DNA from: an uncultured Microbacteriaceae bacterium
GTDB taxonomy: Bacteria; Actinomycetota; Actinomycetes; Actinomycetales; Microbacteriaceae
DNA length: 16,150 bases
NCBI GenBank assembly: GCA_946481135.1
Contig: CAMLMQ010000049.1
Span: 1-16,150 of the forward strand
Reading direction: 5' to 3'
In this document: positions 1 to 7,253 of the stretch, piece after piece
Layout: every line of letters starts with the position of its first letter
Position numbering within the stretch: the stretch's first letter is position 1
Made by a program: the position numbers and the translations under genes
The notes under the pieces: generated by a model
Databases searched by the model: none
What the model was told of the DNA's origin: nothing
What the model saw: the letters and a program-made list of their open reading frames with translations, nothing else

Positions 1-161
1 TGTCGATCACCAACTTCGCCGGCACCGGCGTCGCGCTCCCCGCGGGAGAGCTCGTCCTGGCCAGCGAGGAGTGCGCCGACGGCGTGCTTCCCCCCGACTC
101 CACGGCGTGGCTGCGCATCCCGTCGTCGGAGGCCTCCGACAGCACCACCCTCACCAAGTAG
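1..161 (+). CDS. 3' end of a probable GH13 alpha-glucosidase (partial)
   Basis: Only the last 53 codons or so are inside the window, read in the frame beginning at base 3 and ending at TAG 159-161. The fragment resembles the C-terminal beta-sandwich domain of family 13 glycoside hydrolases such as alpha-glucosidase or oligo-1,6-glucosidase: a small-residue/Leu stretch (GELVLAS), an acidic turn with a Cys, then PPDSTAWLRI near the end. That 'P-x-x-(T/S)-A-W-L' ending is common in these enzymes. The solute-binding protein gene follows within about 16 bases, so the two are probably cotranscribed, and the importer likely brings in oligosaccharides this enzyme hydrolyses. The catalytic barrel is outside the window, so substrate cannot be judged. 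The family call is inferred from a short tail. Confidence 0.6.
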   Translation, partial: SITNFAGTGVALPAGELVLASEECADGVLPPDSTAWLRIPSSEASDSTTLTK

Positions 162-177
162 AAAGAAAGGCATGACG

Positions 178-1527
178 ATGAAGTCACGGAAAGTGATCGC
201 GGCCGGTGCCGCAGTCGCCACCCTCGCAGCCCTGGTCGGCTGCACGAGCGCGTCCTCGGGCACGACCGAACTCCGCGTCGCGACGTTCCCGCCCGGCGCC
301 GACGCCGCCGCGTACGAGGCGTTCGCCGAGCAGGAAGCCCAGTTCGAGGAACTGAACCCCGGCATCGACGTCATCGGCGTCGAGTACGAGTGGAAGGGAC
401 CGACCTTCGCGGTGCAGCTCGCCGCCGGTTCGCTCCCGGATGTCTTCACCGTGCCGTTCACCGACGCGAAGACGCTCCTCGAGAACGGTCAGCTCATGGA
501 CGTCACGGCGGAGATCGAGGACCTCGGCTACGCCGACAAGTTCAACCCGATCATCCTCGACGCGGTCACGGCCGAGGACGGCGGCCTCTACGGCTTCCCC
601 CGCCAGGCGTACGCGATGGGTCTGCACTACAACCGCGACCTCTTCGAGGCGGCCGGACTCGACCCCGACGCCCCGCCGACGACGTGGGACGAGGTGCGGG
701 AGGCCGCGGCCGCGATCTCCGAGGCCACCGGCAAGGCCGGATTCATGGAGATGACCATGAACAACACCGGCGGCTGGCAGCTCGTCGCGGCGACCGTCGC
801 CCGCGGCGGCAGCATCCAGGAGGACAACGGCGACGGCACCTACACGTCCACGATCAACAACCCGGGCACCGTCGCGGCGCTCGAGTTCCTCCACGACCTC
901 CGCTTCGAGGACGACTCGCTCGGCAGCAACTTCCTGCTCGACTGGGGCTCGATCAACCAGGAGTTCGCCGCGGGCAACATCGGGATGTACACCTCCGGCT
1001 CCGACGTCTACACGGCGCTCGTGCGCGACTTCGGACTCGACCCCGACAGCTACGGCCTGACGGTCATGCCGGTCGACGACGACGGCGGCGTGCTCGGCGG
1101 CGGCGACATCGCCGTCGTGAGTCCGACCGTCGACGACGCGACCAAGGCCGCAGCCGTGGCGTGGATCGACTGGTACTACATGCAGAAGCTCCTCGACGAG
1201 GACGCGGCGAAGCAGGACGCCGAGACCCTCGTCGCGAGCGGACAGGCCGTCGGCACCCCGGTGCTGCCGGTGCTCGACCAGGAGACGTACGAGCAGGGTC
1301 GCGAGTGGATCGCCGAGTACATCAACGTGCCGCTGGATCAGATGTCGGGCTTCTTCGACGGCATCTTCGCGCAGACCCCGGTGGGCGAGCCGAAGGGCTC
1401 CACGCAGGCGATCTACGCACTGCTCGACCCGGTCGTGCAGGCCGTGCTGACCGATCCGGATGCCGACATCGACGCGCTCCTCACGCAGGCCGACGTCGAC
1501 GCCCAGGCCATCCTCGACGGCAACTGA
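178..1527 (+). CDS. ABC transporter extracellular sugar-binding lipoprotein
   Basis: This is a family 1 (MalE-like) solute-binding protein of 449 residues, a usual length. The N-terminus has KSRK, a hydrophobic stretch and the lipobox LVGC with Cys22, so the mature protein is probably a lipid-anchored receptor on the outer face of the membrane. The body shows typical features: early LRVATFPPG, NPGIDV, AAGSLPDVF, LYGFPRQAYAMGLHYN, and an FAAGNIGMYTSG segment before the second lobe. I prefer ATG 178 over ATG 172, because the purine-rich AAAGAAAGG (162-170) is 7 bases before 178 but only 1 base before 172; the difference is two residues. It is followed by two permease genes and preceded by a GH13 enzyme end, which suggests an oligosaccharide ligand; the exact sugar cannot be read from the sequence. 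Confidence 0.93.
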   Translation: MKSRKVIAAGAAVATLAALVGCTSASSGTTELRVATFPPGADAAAYEAFAEQEAQFEELNPGIDVIGVEYEWKGPTFAVQLAAGSLPDVFTVPFTDAKTLLENGQLMDVTAEIEDLGYADKFNPIILDAVTAEDGGLYGFPRQAYAMGLHYNRDLFEAAGLDPDAPPTTWDEVREAAAAISEATGKAGFMEMTMNNTGGWQLVAATVARGGSIQEDNGDGTYTSTINNPGTVAALEFLHDLRFEDDSLGSNFLLDWGSINQEFAAGNIGMYTSGSDVYTALVRDFGLDPDSYGLTVMPVDDDGGVLGGGDIAVVSPTVDDATKAAAVAWIDWYYMQKLLDEDAAKQDAETLVASGQAVGTPVLPVLDQETYEQGREWIAEYINVPLDQMSGFFDGIFAQTPVGEPKGSTQAIYALLDPVVQAVLTDPDADIDALLTQADVDAQAILDGN

Positions 1528-1554
1528 CCCGCCCGCAGTAAAGGAACCCACGAC

Positions 1555-2481
1555 ATGACCGCTCCCGCGCAGCCCCGGCGCCTCCGGCGCCGGACCCCCG
1601 CCACCTGGCTGCGCGGGGGCGGTCTGTCGAACCTGCTCTTCCTCGCCCCGATGATCGTCGTCTTCGCGCTGTACTCGTGGGGACCGATCCTCCAGACCGT
1701 GTGGATGTCGTTCCAGAAGACGAACCTCATCACGTCGGAGTTCGTCGGGCTGCAGAACTTCGTCAACGTGCTGAGCGACCCCGTCCTGCCCATCGCGGTG
1801 GGCAACACCCTCTACTTCGCCCTGCTCGCGATGCTCTTCGGCTTCCCGATCCCGATCCTGCTCGCCGTGCTCATGAGCGAGGTGCGGCGGGGGAAGGGCC
1901 TCTACAGCGTCCTCGCCTATCTGCCCGTCGTCGTGCCGCCGGTCGTGGCGGTGCTCCTGTGGAAGTTCTTCTTCGACGCGAGCCCGACGGGCGTGTTCAA
2001 CACGATCCTCGGCTGGGTCGGTCTCGGTCCGCTGCCGTGGCTGCAGAGCGCGTCGACGGCGATGCCGTCGCTCGTGTTGGAGGCGACGTGGGCGGCCGCC
2101 GGCGGGAGCGTCATCATCTACCTCGCGGCGCTGATCTCGGTGCCGCCGGAGCTCTACGACGCCGCCGAGGTCGACGGGGCCGGCATCTGGCGCAAGATCT
2201 GGCACGTCACGCTGCCCCAACTGCGGGGCGTCATCTTCATCATGCTCATCCTGCAGGTGCTCGCGACCGCGCAGGTCTTCCTCGAACCCTTTCTCTTCAC
2301 GAGCGGCGGGCCCAACAACGCGACCGTCACGGTGCTGCTGCTCATCTACCGCTACGCCTTCCAGAACAGTCTGGGCGGCGACTACGGCGAGGCGACGGCG
2401 CTCAGTCTGCTGCTCGCGATCGCCCTCGCCCTGCTGTCGTTCGCCTACTTCCGGGCCACGAAGCGCTGGAGCACCTCATGA
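1555..2481 (+). CDS. ABC sugar transporter permease, MalF/UgpA type
   Basis: Inner-membrane subunit of a carbohydrate importer, 308 residues, normal for the type without the large extra MalF loop. A basic N-terminus (RRLRRR) precedes the first membrane helix (about 24-45), and further hydrophobic segments lie near 80-108, 117-138, 178-195, 223-242 and 280-298. The cytoplasmic EAA loop that docks on the ATPase is clear at about 199-221, with E199-L-Y-D-A-A-E-V-D-G-A-G and the closing TLP. An AAGGA ribosome site at 1541-1545 lies nine bases before the ATG. The gene starts 27 bases after the binding-protein stop, and its TGA overlaps the start of the next permease (ATGA at 2478), so the two membrane subunits are translationally coupled. 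Confidence 0.94.
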   Translation: MTAPAQPRRLRRRTPATWLRGGGLSNLLFLAPMIVVFALYSWGPILQTVWMSFQKTNLITSEFVGLQNFVNVLSDPVLPIAVGNTLYFALLAMLFGFPIPILLAVLMSEVRRGKGLYSVLAYLPVVVPPVVAVLLWKFFFDASPTGVFNTILGWVGLGPLPWLQSASTAMPSLVLEATWAAAGGSVIIYLAALISVPPELYDAAEVDGAGIWRKIWHVTLPQLRGVIFIMLILQVLATAQVFLEPFLFTSGGPNNATVTVLLLIYRYAFQNSLGGDYGEATALSLLLAIALALLSFAYFRATKRWSTS

Positions 2482-3440
2482 CGACGACCGCCGCCTCGCC
2501 CACCGGAGCCGTGTCGACGGAGCCGCGCGTCCTCGACGACGCACGGGAGCCGCGCGACACCGACCAGCCCGACCGCGGCATCCTCTCGGTCTTCGAGCGC
2601 CGGCGACCCGGCGTGCGGGTCGCGATGATCGGCGTCCACGCCGTACTGCTCGTCGGACTCGTCGTCGCGGGATTCGGCCCGATCCTCTGGCTCGCGAAGG
2701 CCGCCGTCACGCCGACGCAGGACAGCATCCAGCAGCCACTCGCCCTCTGGCCGAACGGGATCGACTGGGCGAACCTCAGCCAGGCCTGGCTCGACGTCGA
2801 GGTCGGCCAGTACTTCGTCAACACGCTCGTGCTCGCCGCGGGCGCCTGGATCACCCAGCTCGTCGTCGCGACGACGGCCGGCTACGGACTGTCGGTGCTG
2901 CGGCCCCGGTATGCCCGCGTGCTCAACGCCGCGGTCGTCGCGACGCTCTTCATCCCGAGCGTCGTGCTGCTCGTGCCGTTGTACCTCACGGTCGTGCGGC
3001 CGGCGATCGGCCCGTCACTGCTCAACAACTACTGGGGCGTGTGGCTGCCGGCGACCGCGAACGCGTTCAGCATCGTGCTCGTCACGCGGTTCTTCGACAA
3101 CCTCCCGCGGGAGATCTTCGAGGCCGCCCGGGTCGACGGGGCCGGGGCGTTCCGCGTGTTCTGGTCGATCGTGCTGCCGATGTCGCGGCCGATCCTCGGG
3201 GTCGTGTCGGTGTTCGCGCTCATCGCGAGCCTCAAGGACTACCTCTGGCCGTCGCTCATCCTCACCGAACCCGACATCCAGTCGCTCGGGGTGCGGCTGC
3301 CGGCCGTGCAGTCGTTCGTCGAGATCGACGTGCTGCTCGCCGCCCTCGCGATCGCGACGACGATCCCGATCGCGCTGTTCCTGGTGTTCCAGCGGGTGTT
3401 CCTGCGCAGCGCCGGGCTCGGGGGTGCCGTCAAGGGGTGA
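2478..3440 (+). CDS. ABC sugar transporter permease, MalG/UgpE type
   Basis: Second membrane subunit of the importer, 320 residues. After a hydrophilic N-terminal region of about 45 residues, rich in Asp, Arg and Thr and longer than in many MalG proteins, there are about six hydrophobic segments (near 50-72, 115-140, 148-172, 185-203, 238-255 and 284-306). The EAA loop is at about 210-236 (PREIFEAARVDGAGAFR, then IVLPMS). The start is ATG 2478, overlapping the previous stop by ATGA. The reading frame is open far upstream through the preceding permease gene, but that part is only a by-product of high GC. No ATPase gene follows: the next gene is on the other strand. The complex therefore probably uses a shared MsiK-like ATPase encoded elsewhere, which is common in actinobacteria. 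Confidence 0.94.
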   Translation: MTTTAASPTGAVSTEPRVLDDAREPRDTDQPDRGILSVFERRRPGVRVAMIGVHAVLLVGLVVAGFGPILWLAKAAVTPTQDSIQQPLALWPNGIDWANLSQAWLDVEVGQYFVNTLVLAAGAWITQLVVATTAGYGLSVLRPRYARVLNAAVVATLFIPSVVLLVPLYLTVVRPAIGPSLLNNYWGVWLPATANAFSIVLVTRFFDNLPREIFEAARVDGAGAFRVFWSIVLPMSRPILGVVSVFALIASLKDYLWPSLILTEPDIQSLGVRLPAVQSFVEIDVLLAALAIATTIPIALFLVFQRVFLRSAGLGGAVKG

Positions 3441-3524
3441 GGCGTCCGGGGGAGCGCATCACCCGCAGTGCGCGGCGACCGTGTCGCCCGTCGAGGACCG
3501 TTCGATCGTCGTGCGGCGTGTCGA

Positions 3525-3541
3525 CGGCGGGGGCCCCGCCG
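3525..3541 (+). terminator. GC-rich hairpin between convergent genes, possible terminator
   Basis: The 190 bases between the permease stop and the histidine-phosphatase stop contain CGGCGGGG, one central G and CCCCGCCG, a near-perfect palindrome able to fold into a 7-bp all-GC stem. It has no T-run. Hairpins without U-tracts are often proposed as terminators in actinobacteria, and the position between convergent genes fits. I saw nothing else in this spacer. Confidence 0.3.
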
Positions 3542-3630
3542 CGTCATCGGACGGCGACGCGGGGACGCGCGGCGACCGCGGATCAGCCGACGGCTCGGGC
3601 GGCCGCGTCGTCCTCGAACGCGGCCCGGGG

Positions 3631-4251
3631 CTACCCCGCGTGGGTGCCCTCTTCGCCCTCGCGCGAGGGCTGCTTCGCGGCGTGCTCCTCGGGGATCTCG
3701 TCGAGCGGGATGCCGTTGACCGTCACGACCTCCCAGCGGCCGTCGGCGACGCGCACCATCGACACCGACCCGTTGTCGATGCCGGGCACGGGGCGTCCGG
3801 CGAGGCGGGCGAGCGTGTAGCGGATGATCGTGCCGTGGCAGATCACGAGCACGGCGTCGCCGGCGTGATCGGCGGCGATCTCGGCCAGTGCGGCGGCGCC
3901 CCGGGACGCGACGGAGTCGAGACTCTCCGCGCCCGGGTACTCGCGGGTCGGCCACCGGTCGATCGCGGCGGCCGACGAGGTGCCTTCGAGCTCGCCGTAG
4001 TCGCGCTCGACGAGACCGTCGTAGGCCGCGCCAAGCGGGATGCCGAGGCCGTCGGCGATGATCTGCGCCGTCTCCCGCGCGCGGCGCAGCGGCGAGCTGA
4101 CCACCGCATCCCAAGGCCGGGATCGCAGGGTCATGAGGGCGTCGCGTGCCTGCTCGCGCCCCGTGTCGTTGAGGGGGATGTCGCTCGACCCCTGCAGCAG
4201 ACCGTCGCGGTTCCAGTCGGTCTGGCCGTGCCGGATGAGCGCGAGGATCAT
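3631..4251 (-). CDS. Histidine phosphatase family protein (phosphoglycerate-mutase-like)
   Basis: A 206-residue member of the histidine phosphatase superfamily. The signature RHGQT is at residues 7-11, where the His is the residue phosphorylated in catalysis. The conserved SSPLRRARETA (about 52-62), an acidic segment with LVERDYGELEG (about 80-90) and the second catalytic His in ICHGTIIRYTLARL (about 137-150) follow. The short RHG-only fold suggests a phosphatase rather than a glycolytic mutase; the substrate is unknown. The last 20 residues are charged (EEHAAKQPSREGEEG) and probably disordered. It is divergent from ftsY with 14 bases between start codons. Upstream of its ATG is CACCAT, six bases away, a weak match to a leaderless -10 element. 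Confidence 0.88.
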   Translation of the reverse strand: MILALIRHGQTDWNRDGLLQGSSDIPLNDTGREQARDALMTLRSRPWDAVVSSPLRRARETAQIIADGLGIPLGAAYDGLVERDYGELEGTSSAAAIDRWPTREYPGAESLDSVASRGAAALAEIAADHAGDAVLVICHGTIIRYTLARLAGRPVPGIDNGSVSMVRVADGRWEVVTVNGIPLDEIPEEHAAKQPSREGEEGTHAG

Positions 4252-4265
4252 GCGACCATGGTGGC

Positions 4266-5135
4266 ATGGCGGCGACGTGGTCTCTCGGGTCAGCCCTGCG
4301 GGGGATGTTCACGCGCGCCACGATCGACGACTCGACGTGGGAGACGCTCGAGGACGCCCTCCTCGGCGCCGACTTCGGCCCCGACCTCACCGAGTCGATC
4401 GTCGACGAGCTGCGCGGTCAGGTCGCGCGCTTCCGCACGACCGACCCGGCCGACCTGCAGAGGATGCTGCGCGAGACGATCGAGGAGCGGCTCTCCCGCC
4501 TCGACTCCACGCTCACCCTCTCGAACCGCCCCGCGGTCGTGCTCGTCGTCGGCGTCAACGGCGTCGGCAAGACGACGACGATCGGCAAGTTCGCGAAGTT
4601 CCTGACGAACTACGGGCGATCGGTCGTCGTCGGTGCGGCGGACACCTTCCGTGCCGCCGCGGTCGAGCAGCTCGCGACGTGGGCGGAGCGCGGCGGTGCC
4701 TCGATCGTGCGGCCGCAGCAGCAGGGTCAGGATCCGGCATCCGTCGCCTTCCAGACCGTCGAGAAGGCGCAGCGCGAGGGGATCGAGATCGCCCTCATCG
4801 ACACCGCGGGCCGCCTGCAGACCAAGAGCGGACTCATGGACGAGTTGAGCAAGGTGCGGCGCGTCGTCGAGAAGCTCGCCCCGATCGCTGAGGTGCTGCT
4901 CGTGCTCGACGCGACGACGGGCCAGAACGGCCTCGCCCAGGCGGAGGCGTTCGTCGAGCACGCCGGCGTGACGGGCCTCGTGCTCACCAAGCTCGACGGC
5001 TCGGCGAAGGGCGGGTTCGTGCTCGCCGTGCAGGAGAAGACCGGCATCCCGATCAAGCTCGTCGGCCAGGGCGAGGGGATCGGCGACCTCACCGGGTTCA
5101 CCCCGCACGTCTTCGCCCAGCAGCTCGTCGGCTGA
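4266..5135 (+). CDS. ftsY: Signal recognition particle receptor FtsY
   Basis: SRP receptor GTPase that docks ribosome-nascent-chain-SRP complexes at the membrane. At 289 residues it is essentially only the NG domain: helical N domain about 1-85, then the GTPase domain with P-loop GVNGVGKTT (96-104), DTFRAAA (126-132), DTAGR (179-183), TKLDG (241-245) and the closing GQGEGIGDLTGF (267-278). The acidic A domain of E. coli FtsY is absent. The N-terminal MAATWSLGSALRGMF is a plausible membrane-contacting amphipathic helix. No Shine-Dalgarno sequence precedes ATG 4266; GACCAT lies six bases upstream, so it may be leaderless. The SRP partner gene ffh is 2.7 kb downstream. Confidence 0.96.
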   Translation: MAATWSLGSALRGMFTRATIDDSTWETLEDALLGADFGPDLTESIVDELRGQVARFRTTDPADLQRMLRETIEERLSRLDSTLTLSNRPAVVLVVGVNGVGKTTTIGKFAKFLTNYGRSVVVGAADTFRAAAVEQLATWAERGGASIVRPQQQGQDPASVAFQTVEKAQREGIEIALIDTAGRLQTKSGLMDELSKVRRVVEKLAPIAEVLLVLDATTGQNGLAQAEAFVEHAGVTGLVLTKLDGSAKGGFVLAVQEKTGIPIKLVGQGEGIGDLTGFTPHVFAQQLVG

Positions 5136-5160
5136 CGCCCCGGCTGACCGCCTGGGCTGC

Positions 5161-5166
5161 TAGATT
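5161..5166 (+). promoter_or_regulatory. Candidate -10 element upstream of the secreted-protein gene
   Basis: TAGATT matches the TAnnnT -10 pattern in the 82-base gap after ftsY. A start about 7 bases downstream would give a leader of about 45 nt carrying the AGGGAG ribosome site (5206-5211). I found no convincing -35 box. Confidence 0.35.
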
Positions 5167-5217
5167 CGGCGCACCGTTCCACGGCCGGAGCGGAACCGAG
5201 TCTTCAGGGAGATCCGG

Positions 5218-5958
5218 ATGTCGCCGTCCCGCCTGCTCGTCCGCGCGCTCGCGTCCGCCGGCGCCGTCGTGCTCGTCGGCGCGATCGCCGTCGCCGCCGC
5301 GCAACCCCCACCCGCCGCGGACGACACCGTCGCCGGTCCGGCACCCGTCGAGCCGTGGGACGGGGTCGAGACCGTCGCGGACGAGGAGCCGGTGCCCGAG
5401 GGGACGGCGCCGTCGGGGGAGAAACCCGCGGACGACGAACGGGCACCCGACGCCGCGGAGCCCGGAACGGCGGGACCGGGCACGATCATCGAGACGGCTC
5501 CGGGCTTCAGCATCACGCTGCGCACCCCAGAGACGTCGGCGCAGGTGCGCTCGGTCATCGCCGCCTACCGTGCGGCACGGGGCCTCAGCGACGGCGGGTC
5601 GCCACCGAGCTGGATCTGCACGTGGGGTCCCGGCGGCAGCGTGATGGCCGGGTCGGTGCCGCCGTCCGAGTCGCTGGGAGCCGCGATCATCCGCACGATG
5701 CCCGCCGCCGCCGGCTATCAGGGGCCGCCGGGGTCGGTGACGGAACTCATCATCACGGTGCACTCGTTCATCGACGGATCGGGAGTCGAGCACCCGGGCC
5801 AGGGGGCGAACATCCTCACCAAGCACTGCGTGCCGCCGCCGTCCCCGTCCCCGTCGCCGAGCGTTCCCCCTCCGCCTCCGCCTCCGCCGCCGCCCTCGGA
5901 GCCTCCCGTCGAGCCGAGCGCTCCGCCGACCGAACCGGACCCGACGCCGAGCCCCTGA
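5218..5958 (+). CDS. Secreted or membrane-anchored protein with proline-rich C-terminal tail, function unknown
   Basis: I do not recognise a family. The 246-residue product has an N-terminal Arg-flanked hydrophobic segment (about 6-28), either a signal peptide or an anchor. A disordered acidic/Pro linker runs from about 30 to 88, a probable small folded domain from 88 to 204, and a tail of Pro, Ser and Glu ends the protein, including ten consecutive prolines at 217-226. The folded part contains only two cysteines, Cys134 and Cys204, near its middle and end, which could form one disulfide outside the cell. The ribosome site AGGGAG ends six bases before the ATG. Such a low-complexity tail can span the cell wall or mediate protein contacts, but that is inference. 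The gene converges on the esterase gene with a six-base gap. Confidence 0.75.
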   Translation: MSPSRLLVRALASAGAVVLVGAIAVAAAQPPPAADDTVAGPAPVEPWDGVETVADEEPVPEGTAPSGEKPADDERAPDAAEPGTAGPGTIIETAPGFSITLRTPETSAQVRSVIAAYRAARGLSDGGSPPSWICTWGPGGSVMAGSVPPSESLGAAIIRTMPAAAGYQGPPGSVTELIITVHSFIDGSGVEHPGQGANILTKHCVPPPSPSPSPSVPPPPPPPPPPSEPPVEPSAPPTEPDPTPSP

Positions 5959-5964
5959 GCGTCG

Positions 5965-6837
5965 TCAGATCCCGAAGAAGTCGGCGATGAGCGTCGTCGC
6001 GTCGAGTGCCGTCGAGGGCGGGTCCTCCGCCCCCTCGCGCGGAACGGAGCCCGGCCACTGGTGTCCGGCATCGGCGATCGTGACGAGCGCCACGTCGCCG
6101 ACGGTGCACGTGCTGTGCTCGGTGCGCACGGGCGGGGCCTCCGTCACGACGGGCGGCGCGCATCCGCCGACGGCCCGGAAGACCTCGACGGCGTCCGGTA
6201 CCGGCATCCCGTCGACCCGACCCGGCCCATCGCCCGGGCCTCCCGCGAACGGCACCGTCGAGTCGAGCATCCCGTGCACGTGCATCACCGGGATGCCGCG
6301 GGGCTCGGGGCAGGACGTCACCACGGTGCCGGCGACCGGGGCGATCGCGGCGAACAGCTCGGTCTCGCACGCGACGCGGTAGGTCATCATCGCGCCGTTC
6401 GACATCCCCGTGCCGAAGGTGCGCGTCGGAGGGATGTCGAACTCGCTCTGGAGGTGCGCGACGAGGGCGGTGAGGAAGGCGACATCCTCGACCCCGTCGC
6501 GAGCCGCGGGCCCGCAGCAGTCGCCGGCGTTCCACGTGCGCGACACCCCGTCGGGGTAGGCGACGACGATGCCGCGCTCGTCGGCGATCCCGTCCCACCC
6601 GTAGGCACGCTGCGCCTGGGCGCCCGACCCGAACCCTCCGTGCAGCATCACGACGAGCGCGGGGTCGTCGTCGAGCGAGGCGGGCACGTGCACGCGGTAG
6701 GAGCGTTCGACGCCGTCGACCACGATTGCGCGCGTCTCAGTGCCGCGGGTCGGCGGTGGGTCGGCGGCGGCGCAGCCGGCCAGCACGGTGAGCGCGAGAA
6801 CGGCGGAGACCGGGGCGGCGAGACGACGGATCGGCAT
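5965..6837 (-). CDS. Lipoprotein esterase of the PHB-depolymerase/LpqC family
   Basis: An extracytoplasmic alpha/beta-hydrolase of 290 residues. With ATG 6837 the product begins with twin Arg (MPIRRL), a hydrophobic segment and the lipobox LAGC (Cys22), so it is likely anchored to the outer face of the membrane. The frame continues to ATG 6870, but that would put 11 polar residues before the signal peptide, so I reject it. The esterase features are the oxyanion strand LVVMLHGGFGSG (61-72), the nucleophile elbow GMSNG (Ser146), an acid candidate in HGMLDSTVPF (Asp192) and the His in DAGHQWPG (His259). Several cysteines (107, 108, 157, 176, 226, 244) suggest disulfides. The family includes feruloyl/acetyl-xylan esterases and PHB depolymerases; the substrate is not determined here. 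AACACT lies six bases before the ATG. Confidence 0.88.
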   Translation of the reverse strand: MPIRRLAAPVSAVLALTVLAGCAAADPPPTRGTETRAIVVDGVERSYRVHVPASLDDDPALVVMLHGGFGSGAQAQRAYGWDGIADERGIVVAYPDGVSRTWNAGDCCGPAARDGVEDVAFLTALVAHLQSEFDIPPTRTFGTGMSNGAMMTYRVACETELFAAIAPVAGTVVTSCPEPRGIPVMHVHGMLDSTVPFAGGPGDGPGRVDGMPVPDAVEVFRAVGGCAPPVVTEAPPVRTEHSTCTVGDVALVTIADAGHQWPGSVPREGAEDPPSTALDATTLIADFFGI

Positions 6838-6880
6838 GCGTTCAGTGTTCTCACGGTGACCGCCCGGCACATCGTCGGAC

Positions 6881-6919
6881 GGGAGTCAGCCGACGTACTC
6901 CCCGCGGAGTATCGCGGGG
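6881..6919. promoter_or_regulatory. Overlapping inverted repeats, candidate operator
   Basis: Three overlapping dyads lie between two divergent genes: GGGAGT (6881-6886) with ACTCCC (6897-6902); TACTCC (6896-6901) with GGAGTA (6906-6911); and CCCCGCG (6900-6906) with CGCGGGG (6913-6919). They cover the -35/spacer zone of the TAAGGT -10 at 6923, where a repressor or activator could act on the small membrane protein gene. Confidence 0.35.
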
Positions 6920-6922
6920 GCC

Positions 6923-6928
6923 TAAGGT
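6923..6928 (+). promoter_or_regulatory. -10 element (TAAGGT) of the small membrane protein gene
   Basis: TAAGGT fits TAnnnT and ends seven bases before ATG 6936, as expected for a leaderless transcript. The same bases contain AAGGTG, which would serve as a ribosome site if the transcript started further upstream, so the two readings compete. Confidence 0.45.
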
Positions 6929-6935
6929 GATCGCC

Positions 6936-7253
6936 ATGAGCGACACCGACGTCTACGTGAGCCCCACGCGCGTCCCCGCGACGATCGCGCTCGTGCTCGC
7001 CGGAGCGGGAGCGGCCGCCATGGCGTGGAGCTTCCCCACCGGGATCGCCGCCGCACTCGACAGCAGCGGCCCCGGCGCGACCCCCTATATCGCCGTCTTC
7101 CTCGGCGCCGCCGTCCTCGTGCTCGCGGGTCTCGTCATCGCGATCGTCTGCCTCGTGCGCGGACTCGCCCGGGGGATCGCGGGCCTCGCTCTCGTCATCG
7201 CGCTGCTGCCGCTCGTCGCGGTCATCATCCTGAGGATCGCGGCGATCTCCTAG
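6936..7253 (+). CDS. Small three-helix membrane protein, function unknown
   Basis: The product is 105 residues, with a short polar N-terminus (MSDTDVYVSPTRVP) and three hydrophobic segments at about 15-33, 51-74 and 79-102. I do not recognise a family or any catalytic motif. ATG 6936 is chosen over the in-frame GTG 6927, because AAGGTG (6924-6929) lies six bases before it and TAAGGT is well placed for transcription. The gene ends convergently with the gamma-carbonic-anhydrase gene, and the two stop codons share CTAG at 7250-7253. It may be a regulated stress or envelope protein given the dyads upstream, but that is speculation. Confidence 0.72.
   Translation: MSDTDVYVSPTRVPATIALVLAGAGAAAMAWSFPTGIAAALDSSGPGATPYIAVFLGAAVLVLAGLVIAIVCLVRGLARGIAGLALVIALLPLVAVIILRIAAIS

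Noticed and set aside
184..2220. A long open frame antisense to the binding protein and first permease (678 codons)
   Set aside because: It is an artefact of high GC: composition is dominated by Arg, Glu, Asp and Val, no motif is seen, and the sense genes are clear.
1677..2477. Upstream extension of the second permease frame
   Set aside because: It overlaps the first permease gene in another frame; the real start is the ATGA overlap at 2478.
3441..3630. Possible small gene or RNA between the permease and histidine phosphatase genes
   Set aside because: Open frames there are Arg-rich by-products of GC content without ribosome sites; only one GC hairpin stands out.
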